The notes under the pieces: model-generated | What the model was told of the DNA's origin: nothing | The model's input: only the letters and a program-made list of their open reading frames with translations | The model's database searches: none | Shown here: in pieces, positions 8,254 to 17,555 of the stretch | Layout of the letters: each line of letters begins with the position of its first letter | Position numbering within the stretch: position 1 is the stretch's first letter | DNA from: an uncultured Lactobacillus sp. | Lineage (GTDB): Bacteria > Bacillota > Bacilli > Lactobacillales > Lactobacillaceae | Reading direction: 5' to 3' | Assembly: GCA_910587695.1 (NCBI GenBank) | Contig: CAJUNC010000007.1 | Coordinates: forward strand, 1 to 64,000 | DNA length: 64,000 nucleotides | Made by a program: the position numbers and the translations under genes

Positions 8254-9060
8254 TCATCTACCCGGTTTATTTTGATCATTTTGTCGCTTTTTGCTCCGCG
8301 CTTCAAAGGTGTAGTCCAAATTCGTCACTTTTTGTGGGCGCGTTGCTAAAAATAAGCAAATGATCTCACCAACTACTGTTAAAGCTAAAACAACATAGAG
8401 CACAGGGATCTCAGCATCCCGAAAACGACGGATCAAACCAGTAAACATTTCTAAAATGTAAAAACACATCAAAAAATAAACCATGATCTCCATTGCCAGC
8501 ATTGCAGAATCCGGTGCCACTAACTGCCAAATTTGGACAATAAATGCAAGTGGGAACGTCAACAAGACCGTCAGCATCGTGACCCCTAAATAGCCCCACC
8601 AAAAATCGGCTCGGCCCATCCGTTTATCAGTTCTAAACGTGTCACGTAACATCAATTTAGTAGATGCGATCAAGTTAGGCTCGGGATTCTCATTTTTCCC
8701 AAAAGTCCGGTTTTCTTGTGCAACTTTGGCTTTAGCTTGCCTTTTAGCCAGATATTTTTCATTTTCCGCTCTGATCTGATCAACTAATTCAGCTAGATTC
8801 TGTGCATCTTTTTCAAGCTTAGGCTCGGGCGTGGCCTCAGCTTTCTTTTCCTCAGTTTCTCTTGGCGTCTCACGGTACTCAAAGATCGCTTGATCATGAC
8901 CACAATAAGGACAATAGTTGGAATTGACGGGGATCTTTTCTTCGCACTTGCGACAAGTTTTTTTCTCACCATCTAGCTCACGTTCCTGTAAGACACCGCA
9001 ATAAGGACAATGCATGCGTGCTTCATCGATCTTGCGACCACAGCGTTGACAATAAACCAT
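8254..9060 (-). CDS. Zinc-ribbon plus DUF805 membrane protein
   Basis: 268 residues. Two N-terminal zinc ribbons are visible: CQRCGRK...CPYCG and CRKCEEKIP...CPYCG, within the first 60 residues. A charged Glu/Lys-rich linker (about 65-125) follows. Then comes a DUF805-like membrane region (DKRMGRADFWWGYLG..., three to four hydrophobic segments and the RRFRDAEIP loop). Function is unknown; such ribbon-membrane fusions are common in lactobacilli. The frame is open to 9072 but that ATG abuts the GAAAGG; ATG at 9060 has workable spacing. A TATAAT at about 9095-9100 may be its -10. Confidence 0.75.
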   Translation of the reverse strand: MVYCQRCGRKIDEARMHCPYCGVLQERELDGEKKTCRKCEEKIPVNSNYCPYCGHDQAIFEYRETPRETEEKKAEATPEPKLEKDAQNLAELVDQIRAENEKYLAKRQAKAKVAQENRTFGKNENPEPNLIASTKLMLRDTFRTDKRMGRADFWWGYLGVTMLTVLLTFPLAFIVQIWQLVAPDSAMLAMEIMVYFLMCFYILEMFTGLIRRFRDAEIPVLYVVLALTVVGEIICLFLATRPQKVTNLDYTFEARSKKRQNDQNKPGR

Positions 9061-9147
9061 AATTTTTTGCATCCTTTCGTTACTTGTTTTTACTATTATA
9101 ACGTAAATTCTTTTAACGGGGCTAATAGTCTTAAACCTTTAAATCGC

Positions 9148-9176
9148 TTTGAGTAGAGCCTTACCCTTGTTATAAT
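9148..9176 (+). promoter_or_regulatory. Promoter of the TauE-DUF1634-LCP operon
   Basis: TTTGAG (9148-9153), 17-base spacer, TATAAT (9171-9176) preceded by TTGT. The start codon is about 95 bases downstream of the presumed transcript start; the leader is very AT-rich and shows no clear structure. Confidence 0.65.
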
Positions 9177-9278
9177 GATTCACGAACATACTTTAATAAA
9201 TTATTAAAATTTATACTGTGATAATTTGCTAAAATTAATATGTTTAGTATTTTAAATAGATAAAGGGGTAGTTTTAAT

Positions 9279-10124
9279 ATGCTACATACAGCATTACTTA
9301 TGCTCGGTGTCGGTATTTTTGCCGGTATCATGGGATCTATTCTCGGAATCGGCGGTGGAATGATCGTTACCCCGATCGTCACTCTTGCGATGGGTCTTGA
9401 TATCAAATATGCGATCGGTGCTAGTATCATCGCTGTCATCGCCACCAGTTCTGGTTCAACGATCGCTTTTCTAAAAGATGATGTGTTGAACTTACGAGTC
9501 GCGATGTTTCTTGAGATCGCAACTACGATCGGAGCGATCATCGGAGCCTTATTGACTGGAGCCTTTGATCCGATGATCTTATATGTTCTTTTTGGCAGTC
9601 TGTTGGTCTTCTCTAGCTGGAACATGTACCGTAAAATACGAAGTGGCCAAGAAGTCTTACAACAAGTCAAGGCCGATAAATGGGCCGATAAATTCAATCT
9701 TAATAGCTCTTATTATGATAAAAACACTAAACAGCAGATCGATTATCAAGTAGAAAACGTCCCCGGTGGTTTCTTGATCATGCTTGGAGCAGGTCTAGCA
9801 TCTGGGATGCTTGGGATCGGCTCAGGTGCCTTTAAAGTCATGGCAATGGATGGAGCAATGAAGATGCCACTCAAGCCTTCAAGTGCTACCAGCAACTTAA
9901 TGATGGGCGTTACGGCTGCGGCTAGTGCAACGGTCTACTTCTTTAATGGTTCGATCAGACCTGATCTAGCCGTTCCTTTAGCCTTAGGGATCTTAGGTGG
10001 TTCAACGATCGGGACTCGGATCATGCAGATCTTACCTTCAAAGATCATTCGCCTGATCTTTATCCCGATCCTACTTTACTTAGGGTTACAAATGATTCTT
10101 AAAGGATTTGGGGTGACGATTTAA
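9279..10124 (+). CDS. TauE/SafE family anion permease
   Basis: 281 residues, about eight hydrophobic segments in two halves. The GxxxGxxGxGGGMIVTPIV motif sits at about 16-35 and its counterpart GAGLASGMLGIGSGAFKVMAMD in the second half, around a hydrophilic middle (about 110-155). TauE/SafE proteins export sulfite, sulfoacetate or related organic anions; the substrate is not resolvable here. ATG follows AAAGGGGTAG. The next gene starts one base after the stop, so the two products probably work together. Confidence 0.9.
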   Translation: MLHTALLMLGVGIFAGIMGSILGIGGGMIVTPIVTLAMGLDIKYAIGASIIAVIATSSGSTIAFLKDDVLNLRVAMFLEIATTIGAIIGALLTGAFDPMILYVLFGSLLVFSSWNMYRKIRSGQEVLQQVKADKWADKFNLNSSYYDKNTKQQIDYQVENVPGGFLIMLGAGLASGMLGIGSGAFKVMAMDGAMKMPLKPSSATSNLMMGVTAAASATVYFFNGSIRPDLAVPLALGILGGSTIGTRIMQILPSKIIRLIFIPILLYLGLQMILKGFGVTI

Positions 10125-10125
10125 A

Positions 10126-10497
10126 ATGTCAAAAAATAACTCTACACGAAAAGAAATGTTAGCCGTCGAGATCGTGATCGGTAAAATAATGCGTATCGGC
10201 GTCTTATTCTCAGCTGCCGTAATGATCTTAGGCTTTGCTATGTTTTTGATCACAGGCCACAGCGGTTATCCTGATACGAGCTTTCCAACTACTTTACCTG
10301 CGATCTGGCAAGGACTCATAAGTTTTAAAGCGTATGCTTATATGATGGCTGGGATCTATCTTTTGATCTTGACTCCTGTTTTACGCGTGGTGATCTCGAT
10401 CTATGCATTTTACCAAGAAAAAGATATGCTTTATGTCAAAATAACCAGTTTGGTCTTATTGATCTTGATCATTAGCGTTATCGTAGGCCACCATTGA
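10126..10497 (+). CDS. DUF1634 membrane protein
   Basis: 123 residues with three hydrophobic segments (about 20-42, 62-90, 95-120) and the family-type N-terminus EIVIGKIMRIGVLFSA. DUF1634 proteins are regularly found directly after a TauE/SafE permease, exactly as here with a one-base gap, which suggests an accessory subunit. The Shine-Dalgarno GGGGTG lies inside the end of the upstream gene, so translation is coupled. Confidence 0.85.
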   Translation: MSKNNSTRKEMLAVEIVIGKIMRIGVLFSAAVMILGFAMFLITGHSGYPDTSFPTTLPAIWQGLISFKAYAYMMAGIYLLILTPVLRVVISIYAFYQEKDMLYVKITSLVLLILIISVIVGHH

Positions 10498-10519
10498 TTT
10501 TAAAGAAAGGACTAATTTT

Positions 10520-11629
10520 ATGCCAAGCAACGATAAAAATCACCCTGATGACCGCTCCACTAGATCCAGCGCTGCGATCCCCAGTCGCCGTGAAACTTAT
10601 CATTATCAAAAATCACACAAAGCTAGAAAACAACGCCACGCAAACTCTAGTTCCAAGCGCCGGGGATGTTTCTTTTGGACACTATTAGTCATTGTGGTCG
10701 CACTGATCTTTGGCGGACGCTATGCTTATCAAAAATATACTAGCGCCAAAAAAGCAGCTGATTCGATCTATAATTCTTCAAATATCACAAAAGCTCGTGA
10801 TGTGAATTCGACCCTAAAAGATGGTCACCCGATCTCGGTCCTTTTAATGGGGACTGATACTGGTGCTTTGGGACGGACTTTCAAAGGTCGGACCGACACA
10901 ATGATCATAGCCGTGCTGAATCCTGAAAAAAAGAAAATGACCGTGGTCAGCCTGCCCCGTGACACTGAAGTAGCTGTCTTTGGCCATGAAGAATACTTCC
11001 CCAGCAAACTAAATGCCGCCTATGAATACGGTGGTTCAGCCACAGCTGTTAAAACCGTCCAAAAATATCTCAACATCCCGATCGATTTTTACGCTACGAT
11101 CAATATGGGCGGTTTGGAAAAACTGATCAATGCTGTTGGAGGCGTCGATGTCGACCCACTGCTAACGTTTAGCTATGATGGACAAAGCTTTGAAAAGGGC
11201 AAAAAGACCCATATGAACGGTAAACGCGCCTTAGCCTACGTACGCATGCGCTATGATGACCCTGACGGTGATTATGGCCGGCAAGCGCGGCAACGCCAGG
11301 TCTTGACGCAAGTTGCGTTTAAAGGTGCAGACCTGACTAACTTGATCAATGAAAAATTCCTTTCCACGATCTCAAAACAAATGGTGACTGATCTAAGTTT
11401 TGATGATCTCGTGATCTTAGGTAGTAAATATCGCGTTGCCACTCACGACATGCAAACCGACAGCTTACGCGGACAAGGGCAAATGATCAACGGTGAATCA
11501 TTCGAAGTTCCCACAACAGAAGAAAAACAACGGATCACCGATCTCTTACGCTCAGCTCTCGACTTAAAACAAGCTTCGACTGGTAATACCCTTTCAGATT
11601 CTGCCCAGATCGACATTGAAAGTAATTAA
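10520..11629 (+). CDS. LytR-CpsA-Psr (LCP) family cell-wall ligase
   Basis: 369 residues. A basic cytoplasmic N-terminus of about 50 residues precedes one membrane anchor (about 53-72) and an extracellular LCP domain (about 100-320). Typical LCP elements are visible: LLMGTDTGALGRTFKGRTDTMIIAVLNP, VVSLPRDTEV, KLNAAYEYGG, the INMGGLEKLINAVGGVDV segment and RMRYDDPDGDYGRQARQRQVL. The conserved Asp and Arg residues bind polyprenyl pyrophosphate. These enzymes attach wall teichoic acid or polysaccharide to peptidoglycan. It lies 22 bases after the DUF1634 gene with its own AAGGA site. Confidence 0.94.
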   Translation: MPSNDKNHPDDRSTRSSAAIPSRRETYHYQKSHKARKQRHANSSSKRRGCFFWTLLVIVVALIFGGRYAYQKYTSAKKAADSIYNSSNITKARDVNSTLKDGHPISVLLMGTDTGALGRTFKGRTDTMIIAVLNPEKKKMTVVSLPRDTEVAVFGHEEYFPSKLNAAYEYGGSATAVKTVQKYLNIPIDFYATINMGGLEKLINAVGGVDVDPLLTFSYDGQSFEKGKKTHMNGKRALAYVRMRYDDPDGDYGRQARQRQVLTQVAFKGADLTNLINEKFLSTISKQMVTDLSFDDLVILGSKYRVATHDMQTDSLRGQGQMINGESFEVPTTEEKQRITDLLRSALDLKQASTGNTLSDSAQIDIESN

Positions 11630-11667
11630 AATAAGCTCTCACCAAGATCTGGTGAGGGCTTATTTTT
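11630..11667. terminator. Bidirectional terminator
   Basis: AAAATAAGCTCTCACCA / TGGTGAGGGCTTATTTTTT: A-run, stem and T-run work in both directions between the convergent LCP and MFS genes. Confidence 0.9.
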
Positions 11668-12841
11668 TAACTAAATTGAACTGAGCTACCACGATCACAA
11701 AGAGCGTTGCGATCCCCATTAAAGCTATCATCACAGTAAATAACATGTTATACGATGAATTATCCACGATCAAGCCACCAGCTAAGGGGCCGATCGCCCG
11801 ACCTAAAGCGGCAAAAACACTGACTGCGCCTTGATATTTGCCCTTTTCACTTAAAGTACTCAAGTTATCAACAACAGCTGGGATCGTTGGAAAAGTCAAG
11901 ATCTCTCCCAAAGTCACGATCACCATCGTTAAGATAAAGTGTGGATAATCGGTAGCAAATAATAATGTAAAAAAGCCAAGGACAAATAGGGCTGACCCTA
12001 AATAAAGCTTATAGATCAGCTTTATCTTTAAAATATCATCCAATAGCTTATTTAGTATCGGCTGACCACAAACGATCACGAGCCCATTGATCGTCCACAA
12101 GAAGCCATAACTCTTAACAGAGATCCCCAATGATTCCATGTAGATCGACAAATTGCTCTGCCATTGCGAATATCCGGTCTCGATCGCAAAAAAGAGAATT
12201 AAGATCGCCAAGATGACCCAGACATAGCGCAGTGGCGTCTTATCATGACCTTTTTTAGCCACCTGTTCTTTGACCAATGCTGCTTTTGGCACATAATAAT
12301 GACGGTAGACCACGAGCCAAAAGAAAGCAAATAAGATAAAGTTGATGATAAAGATCCATTCGATACTTATCTCGACGAGCATTCCAACCAGTAACGTTCC
12401 GATCACGACACCGACATTTTGCATGAAATATAACATATTAAAAACTTGGCGTGAGCTTTTTTCTTTGATCCCAGTGGCTAATGAGTTTTCGATCGTGATC
12501 GCGATCCCCCCACCAAAGTTATCCAAAAGTAATAACACCGCAAATATAGGCCAGCCATTGAAAAAGATCAATAAAAAGACTGCTAACGTCGATAAAAAGA
12601 TCGCTCCTAGCAACCAACGACGGGCATTTTTACGATCTTTATCATACATCTGCCCACCTAAATAACTACCAACGATCAGCGCTAATGAGTTGATAAAGAG
12701 CACTGTCCCAGCTGTAGTCAGACTTTGGCCAAGATAGTTGTGCATGTAGATCGTAGTCAGTGGCCACAATAAACTACTGCCGACCGAAACGATAAAACTT
12801 CCACATAATAACCAGCTTAATTTTAATTCCTTTTTAGCCAT
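11660..12841 (-). CDS. MFS transporter
   Basis: 393 residues, twelve hydrophobic segments. The loop 2-3 motif is seen as GSYLGGQMYDKDRKNARRW and the second half has the matching short loop after KLLDDILKIKL. The MFS fold is clear; the closest type is a small drug or metabolite exporter of the DHA1/YqjV kind, but substrate is unknown. ATG follows AGGGGG by five bases. No regulator is adjacent. Confidence 0.88.
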   Translation of the reverse strand: MAKKELKLSWLLCGSFIVSVGSSLLWPLTTIYMHNYLGQSLTTAGTVLFINSLALIVGSYLGGQMYDKDRKNARRWLLGAIFLSTLAVFLLIFFNGWPIFAVLLLLDNFGGGIAITIENSLATGIKEKSSRQVFNMLYFMQNVGVVIGTLLVGMLVEISIEWIFIINFILFAFFWLVVYRHYYVPKAALVKEQVAKKGHDKTPLRYVWVILAILILFFAIETGYSQWQSNLSIYMESLGISVKSYGFLWTINGLVIVCGQPILNKLLDDILKIKLIYKLYLGSALFVLGFFTLLFATDYPHFILTMVIVTLGEILTFPTIPAVVDNLSTLSEKGKYQGAVSVFAALGRAIGPLAGGLIVDNSSYNMLFTVMIALMGIATLFVIVVAQFNLVKK

Positions 12842-12860
12842 AAATTCCCCCTAAAATAGC

Positions 12861-12892
12861 AAAAAAGAGACCGTACAAGACAGCCTCTTTTC
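12861..12892 (-). terminator. Terminator after the cold-shock gene
   Basis: Minus strand AAAGAGGCTGTC...GGTCTCTTTTTT: imperfect stem and six-T run between the csp stop (12930) and the MFS start. Confidence 0.65.
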
Positions 12893-12929
12893 GATTCAAA
12901 AGTCTAAGCCTTATTACTTAGACCACTTA

Positions 12930-13130
12930 TTAGTCTTTTACTACGTTAGCAGCTTGTGGTCCGCGTTCGCTTTCTTCAACATCGAAAGTTACGTGTTGGC
13001 CTTCATCTAAAGTCTTGAAGCCTTCACCTTGGATAGCTGAGAAGTGTACGAATACGTCGCTACCATCTTCGCGTGTGATAAAGCCAAAACCTTTATCTGC
13101 GTTAAACCATTTAACTGTTCCTTGTTCCAT
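12930..13130 (-). CDS. csp: Cold-shock protein (CspA family)
   Basis: 66 residues, the standard size. The RNA-binding motifs RNP1 KGFGFIT (about 13-19) and RNP2 VFVHF (about 26-30) are intact, as is the N-terminus MEQGTVKWFNADKGFGFI. It acts as an RNA chaperone. The frame is open ten codons further upstream, but ATG at 13130 lies behind AAGGAGG and gives the family start. A leader of about 130 bases to a TATAAT at 13264-13269 fits the long 5'UTRs of csp genes. Confidence 0.96.
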   Translation of the reverse strand: MEQGTVKWFNADKGFGFITREDGSDVFVHFSAIQGEGFKTLDEGQHVTFDVEESERGPQAANVVKD

Positions 13131-13302
13131 AATAATTGAACTCCTCCTTGCGCCGATCACGGCACATTAAAAATATATTGTAATTCCTCTAATCAGCGCA
13201 TAATGGAGAAAGTTATCAAAGATAAATCCTAGCCACAATAGCCTATACAGAAATACGACTATAATTATAGCACACGATTTTTTTTAATGATACTAAAAAG
13301 AC

Positions 13303-13950
13303 TTATTTGACAAAAATATAATGTGCAGCCTTATAACCAATACTTGTTTCTTGCCCATTTTGGGTAAAGCGTAAACGGATCGGGCCTTCAAACGGTGCAT
13401 GTTCCAACACCTCTAAAGTGTCTCCGATCTTAATATCGATGTCATCTAAGTAAGTCAAAAGATCATGATTATCGGTAAAACGATCGACTGTGATCGTATC
13501 ACCTGCTTTAGCTTCAGATAATGTCAAGTGACTTTCTTCTTCATAGTGTCCGAGTTTATCGGGGATCACCCCACCATGCGGACAATATTTAGGATGGTCC
13601 AAAAATGCTTCCAGATGATCCATCAAGTTATCACTGGTCACATGTTCCAAAACTTCGGCATCACTATGCACATCTTGTAACTTATAATTTAGCTTCTCTA
13701 CTAAAAAAGTCTCCCATAAGCGGTGGCGTCTAACCAATTTTTCAGCTACCTTTACACCTTCATCAGTCAAAGAGATCCCGGCATAAGGAGCATGTGTTGC
13801 TAGCCCTTCTTTCACTAGCTTATTGACCATTTCCGTCACCGAACCAGCCGCAATATTTAAACTCATCGCGATCTGTTTATTTGAGACTTTCTTTTCTCTT
13901 CCGCCTAATTCAAATATTATTTTTAGATAGTCTTCTTTTTTCGGTGTCAT
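13303..13950 (-). CDS. mntR: DtxR/MntR family metal-dependent repressor
   Basis: 215 residues. An N-terminal winged helix (about 1-65, with SNKQIAMSLNIAAGSVTEMVNKL) is followed by the metal-binding dimerisation domain (RRHRLWETFLVEKL..., HSDAEVLEHVTSDNLMDHLEAFLDHPKYCPHGGVIP). A C-terminal FeoA-like SH3 domain follows (about 140-215). The full three-domain length fits the manganese/iron regulators of lactobacilli. Whether it senses Mn or Fe is not decided by what I can see; no metal transporter lies in the window. ATG follows GAGGTACTTGAA. Confidence 0.9.
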   Translation of the reverse strand: MTPKKEDYLKIIFELGGREKKVSNKQIAMSLNIAAGSVTEMVNKLVKEGLATHAPYAGISLTDEGVKVAEKLVRRHRLWETFLVEKLNYKLQDVHSDAEVLEHVTSDNLMDHLEAFLDHPKYCPHGGVIPDKLGHYEEESHLTLSEAKAGDTITVDRFTDNHDLLTYLDDIDIKIGDTLEVLEHAPFEGPIRLRFTQNGQETSIGYKAAHYIFVK

Positions 13951-14040
13951 TTCAAGTACCTCGAAACACTTTATTTATTCCAAATAGAACTTACTTATCT
14001 ATTATAACAGAACTTTGGTAAATTACAGGCTTTCAGACTG

Positions 14041-14931
14041 CTAGTTTCCAAATTCTTTAGCGATGACTAAGCGCATATCCTGTGGAAGCGAACTAGAAAA
14101 TTCTAGATATTTACCTGTAAATGGATCAGTAAAACCCAGTTTACCGGCATGCAAGGCTTGGCGCATGATCAGATCGCATTTTCCACCGTAAAGTCGATCT
14201 CCTAAAAGCGGATGTCCATGTTCACTAAAATGGACTCGGATCTGATGCGTTCTACCTGTGTGCAGTTTGACTTGAACAAGCGATACTGATGCTGAACTTT
14301 TTTCAAGCCAGTATTCACTTTTAGCAAAACGCCCACTAGGATCGATCTGATATCTGATCTCATCAGCAACACGAGCGATCGGTCCTTCAATAAAGCCATG
14401 CTCTTGTTTGACCTTTCCATGAACTAAGGCAAAATAACGCTTATCCATTCGATGAGAGCTAACTTGGCTAGCGATCTGCGCTTGAGCAAAGCTGTGCTTA
14501 GCAAACAAGACTAAGCCACTAGTAAACCGATCTAAGCGCGTAATGATCCGCGGAGCTTTAGTCAATGAATTTTGTTGGATAAGATAGCCCTTGACGCGAT
14601 TGACCAACGTATCTTTTTGATCACTTGGACCAGGAACACTCGTCAGACCGGCTGGCTTATCAACTACCAACCAAAATTCATCTTCATAGACGACTTTTAT
14701 TGGTCCATAACTGACCATAACATTTTCTTCATTAGCATCTGGTGGTAACTCAAGGGTCACTGTCGTTGGTTTTTGCAATAAAACAGTGAGTTTAGTTATT
14801 TTACCGTCAAGCATAACTCTCCCATGTCCTTTTTTAAGCTTGCCATATAACCGCTGGCTGACTCCTTGCTTATGTAAAAAATGTTTCAACGTTTGTGGTT
14901 TTTCATCTTCTTTTTGCCAGGTGATTTTCAT
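14041..14931 (-). CDS. RluA family pseudouridine synthase
   Basis: 296 residues. An N-terminal S4-like part (HKQGVSQRLYGKLKKGHGRVMLDGK) precedes the catalytic domain. The catalytic motif is ITRLDRFTSGLVLFAKH, where the Asp of RLD performs isomerisation. Also visible are VVDKPAGLTSVPGP and the C-terminal VKLHTGRTHQIRVHFSEHGHPLLGDRLYGG. It modifies uridines in rRNA or tRNA; the RluD/YjbO-type branch is likely but the target is not identifiable. ATG is five bases behind AGAGGG. Confidence 0.93.
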   Translation of the reverse strand: MKITWQKEDEKPQTLKHFLHKQGVSQRLYGKLKKGHGRVMLDGKITKLTVLLQKPTTVTLELPPDANEENVMVSYGPIKVVYEDEFWLVVDKPAGLTSVPGPSDQKDTLVNRVKGYLIQQNSLTKAPRIITRLDRFTSGLVLFAKHSFAQAQIASQVSSHRMDKRYFALVHGKVKQEHGFIEGPIARVADEIRYQIDPSGRFAKSEYWLEKSSASVSLVQVKLHTGRTHQIRVHFSEHGHPLLGDRLYGGKCDLIMRQALHAGKLGFTDPFTGKYLEFSSSLPQDMRLVIAKEFGN

Positions 14932-14944
14932 TTGATCCCTCTTT

Positions 14945-15124
14945 CTAACGCCAATAGATCATTATCAAAATGTCAAAGATCATCACAAAAAGTAGCAATA
15001 ATAGCATAGCTTTGAGCCAAAAATCTTGTGCAACGATCAATGGTGCTAATAAATTACCCAAACAGTACCAAGTGACCCCAAGTAAGATAATTATCATTTC
15101 AGCATAATTTCGTTTAGGCAACAT
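14945..15124 (-). CDS. Small two-helix membrane protein (59 residues)
   Basis: An open frame of 59 codons plus stop. It starts with ATG at 15124 behind a strong Shine-Dalgarno (AAGGGGGGAC, six-base gap). The product begins MLPKRNYAEMIIILLG and ends IFDILIMIYWR. Two hydrophobic stretches (about 9-29 and 35-57) are separated by a short loop AQDFWLK, so a two-span membrane protein with a basic N-terminus is predicted. It ends 13 bases before the RluA gene and probably shares its transcript. I recognise no family; function unknown. Confidence 0.7.
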   Translation of the reverse strand: MLPKRNYAEMIIILLGVTWYCLGNLLAPLIVAQDFWLKAMLLLLLFVMIFDILIMIYWR

Positions 15125-15275
15125 CTTTGTCCCCCCTTGCCTTTAAAGCGATAACACATCCACATCTTTACTATACCAACTAGACTTATCAGGTGCAATC
15201 ACTTGTATGAATTGTAAGTTGATTTATAGTAAAATGTAAACTAGTTTACTAATATTACGAGAGAAGTGAATTTTT

Positions 15276-15917
15276 GTGACACACCTTACCTATAAAAAAT
15301 ACCGTCCCTTATATGCAACGATCTATCTAGTGGTCTTCATCATTTTAGCAACTTTGGTCAAACTAAAGTCACCACTCATCACTAGCTTTGATACTGCTAT
15401 CCAAAAGCTCCTCTTGCCGATAACTACTCCGGATATGACCGCTTTAGTCGATAAAATAACTTTCTTAGGTGGACCAGAGATGTCATTTGTCTACTGTTTA
15501 TTGCTTTGCCTGATCGTTTACTTGCTTCATGATACATCTGATGCATTGTGGGCTTTAAGTACTGTTGTTTGTTGCAATTTGATCAACTGGATCGTAAAAA
15601 ATGTTGTAGCTCGGATGCGCCCAAGTGATCGTCTAGTTGAGATCAGTGGCTATAGTTTTCCCAGTGGTCATACTTTTGGAACTGCTCTATTTGTATTGTT
15701 AGTCTTCTTTTTATTTTTACCACATATCCAAACAAAGGGGCTAAAAACTTTACTGCATATAGTTGGGGTCCTTTGGATCATCATTATCGCTTTGACGCGG
15801 ATCTATCTTCATGTTCACTATCCGACCGATACGATCGCAAGTATTTTTTTAGTCGGTTTTTTGTTTGAATGTTCTTTGATCATCACTGATAATTATCAGC
15901 GCCAAAAGAAAGCTTAA
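15276..15917 (+). CDS. PAP2 family phosphatase
   Basis: 213 residues with about six hydrophobic segments. The three PAP2 motifs are present in order: KNVVARMRP (about 107-115), FPSGHTFGTA (about 127-136) and the TRIYLHVHYPTD segment (about 175-186) with the catalytic histidine. Such membrane enzymes dephosphorylate undecaprenyl pyrophosphate (bacitracin-resistance type) or phosphatidic acid. The start is GTG after GAGAGAAG; no ATG start is available that keeps the first helix. Confidence 0.92.
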   Translation: MTHLTYKKYRPLYATIYLVVFIILATLVKLKSPLITSFDTAIQKLLLPITTPDMTALVDKITFLGGPEMSFVYCLLLCLIVYLLHDTSDALWALSTVVCCNLINWIVKNVVARMRPSDRLVEISGYSFPSGHTFGTALFVLLVFFLFLPHIQTKGLKTLLHIVGVLWIIIIALTRIYLHVHYPTDTIASIFLVGFLFECSLIITDNYQRQKKA

Positions 15918-15950
15918 AAAGGTTTGGTCAGAGCGACCAAACCTTTTTTA
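15916..15950. terminator. Bidirectional terminator
   Basis: AAAAAGGTTTGGTC / GACCAAACCTTTTTT around GAGC, between convergent genes; A-run and T-run serve both strands. Confidence 0.92.
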
Positions 15951-17534
15951 CACTCTAGCATTTAATTTATCAGCATCGATCAGATCAGGACTATCAGGCA
16001 TGCGACTTTTTAGGCCCCAATAATAAAAGACTAGGCTCACACCAATTATGATAAAGAAATCATAGGGATATTTGATCCAATCTTGCCCGTTAAAACCTTT
16101 GCTCCCTGCATAAGACATCACCGACAAAAAGACCAAATGCGCTAAGAGCCAGCCACCACTTTTTAGCTGGTGTTTCCATGAGATCTGACCATTTTTGTGA
16201 TCATAATACATATACAACGGTAAGCCCAATAAGATCGCAAAAATAACTTGAACTGTCGTCGGCCACATTGCCCAATAGATCGCTAAACTTGCGATCACAA
16301 ATGTCACTGGTGCGATCACTGGCATCCATTTAGACTGCACTGGTCGTGTATAATTTGGCCGCAGCTTACGAAATGACATCACGGTCACTGGTCCAGTAGC
16401 ATAAGCGATCAAGGTCGCTGTTGCCATCACACTGGCTAGTAAGCTCCAATCACGAAAGACCATAACTAACAAAGCACCCACTGCAAAATTTGCTAAATAA
16501 GCAAAACGTGGATTGCCATAAGTACTATCAACTTCGCCTAACCACTTTGGGATCCGGCGATTCAAAGTCATTGCCGCTAAAGTTCGACCTGAAGTAGCTG
16601 CAAATGAGACCCCTGTGCCAAAAGGTGAAACAAACGCATCTAAATACAAGAGGACAGCTAGCCAATGAATCCCAAGTAAGATAGCGATATCAGCAAAAGG
16701 CGAATCAAAATTCAAACCACTCCAACCATATTTTGCCAATTGAGTTGGAGTGATCGCGCCGATATAAGCGATCTGTAACAGGATATAGATGATCGTTGCA
16801 ACTGTTAATGAGATCGTGATCGCCCGAAAAATATTTTTTTGTGGATCTTTGATCTCACCTCCAATGTTGATCACCGTTTGAAAAGCATTATACGATAAAA
16901 TGATCCCCGAAACTGTAGTCGCTTCAAAGACAGGACTTGAACCATTTGGCATAAATTCATGCCATGTGCTCCCAAAGTTTTCTACATAAAAACCTGAACT
17001 CACTAGTAAAATGATCGTCAATAAGGGGATCGCGATCTTAAAGACCGAGATCAAATTCGTAAAGCGCGTTAAAACACTGACTGACCAAAAGTTCAATAAG
17101 GTAAAGACGACCATAAACAAAAAGACTACGATCAAGCCCTTACCCGTGATCTGACCGTTTTGCATAAAATCATTGGTCCAATTAGCCCATTTCCAAGGCC
17201 ACGTACTCATATATTGGACTGCAGCGACTGCTTCGATCGGGATCAAAGCTACTAACGATAGCCAATTAGCCCAAGAAGCGATAAACCCCACCAAAGGCCC
17301 ATGGCTATACTGCGGATAGCGACTCATTCCTCCACTTTCAGGCAACATAACACCTAATTCGATGTAATTAAAAGCCACGATCCCGATCACGACCGCTCCA
17401 ATAACCCAGGAAATAACAGCCGCTGGACCAGCCACACTAGCCGCCTCACTTGAGCCAAAAAGCCAGCCCGATCCGATCAAAGAACTAAGCGCTAACATAG
17501 TAGCTGAAAATAAACTTATACTTCTTTTTTGCAC
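15948..17534 (-). CDS. APC family amino-acid permease (YveA-like)
   Basis: 528 residues from the chosen start, with about 12-14 hydrophobic segments. The APC signature SSLIGSGWLFGSSEAASVAGPAA is at about 17-39, followed by LPESGGMSRYPQYSHG. The overall pattern is that of aspartate-proton symporter YveA of Bacillus; substrate assignment is tentative. The frame is open to 17579, but GTG at 17534 follows GAGGTG with six bases and starts directly at QKRSISLFSATM, so it is preferred. A perfect 12-bp-arm palindrome lies just upstream (see 17556-17582). Confidence 0.87.
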   Translation of the reverse strand: MQKRSISLFSATMLALSSLIGSGWLFGSSEAASVAGPAAVISWVIGAVVIGIVAFNYIELGVMLPESGGMSRYPQYSHGPLVGFIASWANWLSLVALIPIEAVAAVQYMSTWPWKWANWTNDFMQNGQITGKGLIVVFLFMVVFTLLNFWSVSVLTRFTNLISVFKIAIPLLTIILLVSSGFYVENFGSTWHEFMPNGSSPVFEATTVSGIILSYNAFQTVINIGGEIKDPQKNIFRAITISLTVATIIYILLQIAYIGAITPTQLAKYGWSGLNFDSPFADIAILLGIHWLAVLLYLDAFVSPFGTGVSFAATSGRTLAAMTLNRRIPKWLGEVDSTYGNPRFAYLANFAVGALLVMVFRDWSLLASVMATATLIAYATGPVTVMSFRKLRPNYTRPVQSKWMPVIAPVTFVIASLAIYWAMWPTTVQVIFAILLGLPLYMYYDHKNGQISWKHQLKSGGWLLAHLVFLSVMSYAGSKGFNGQDWIKYPYDFFIIIGVSLVFYYWGLKSRMPDSPDLIDADKLNARV

Positions 17535-17555
17535 GAATTGCACCTCAAATAAAAT

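Noticed and set aside
9170..9697. 175-codon minus-strand frame across the TauE/SafE gene
   Set aside because: Antisense to a clear transporter; Ile/Pro/Ala-rich shadow of hydrophobic codons without a Shine-Dalgarno.
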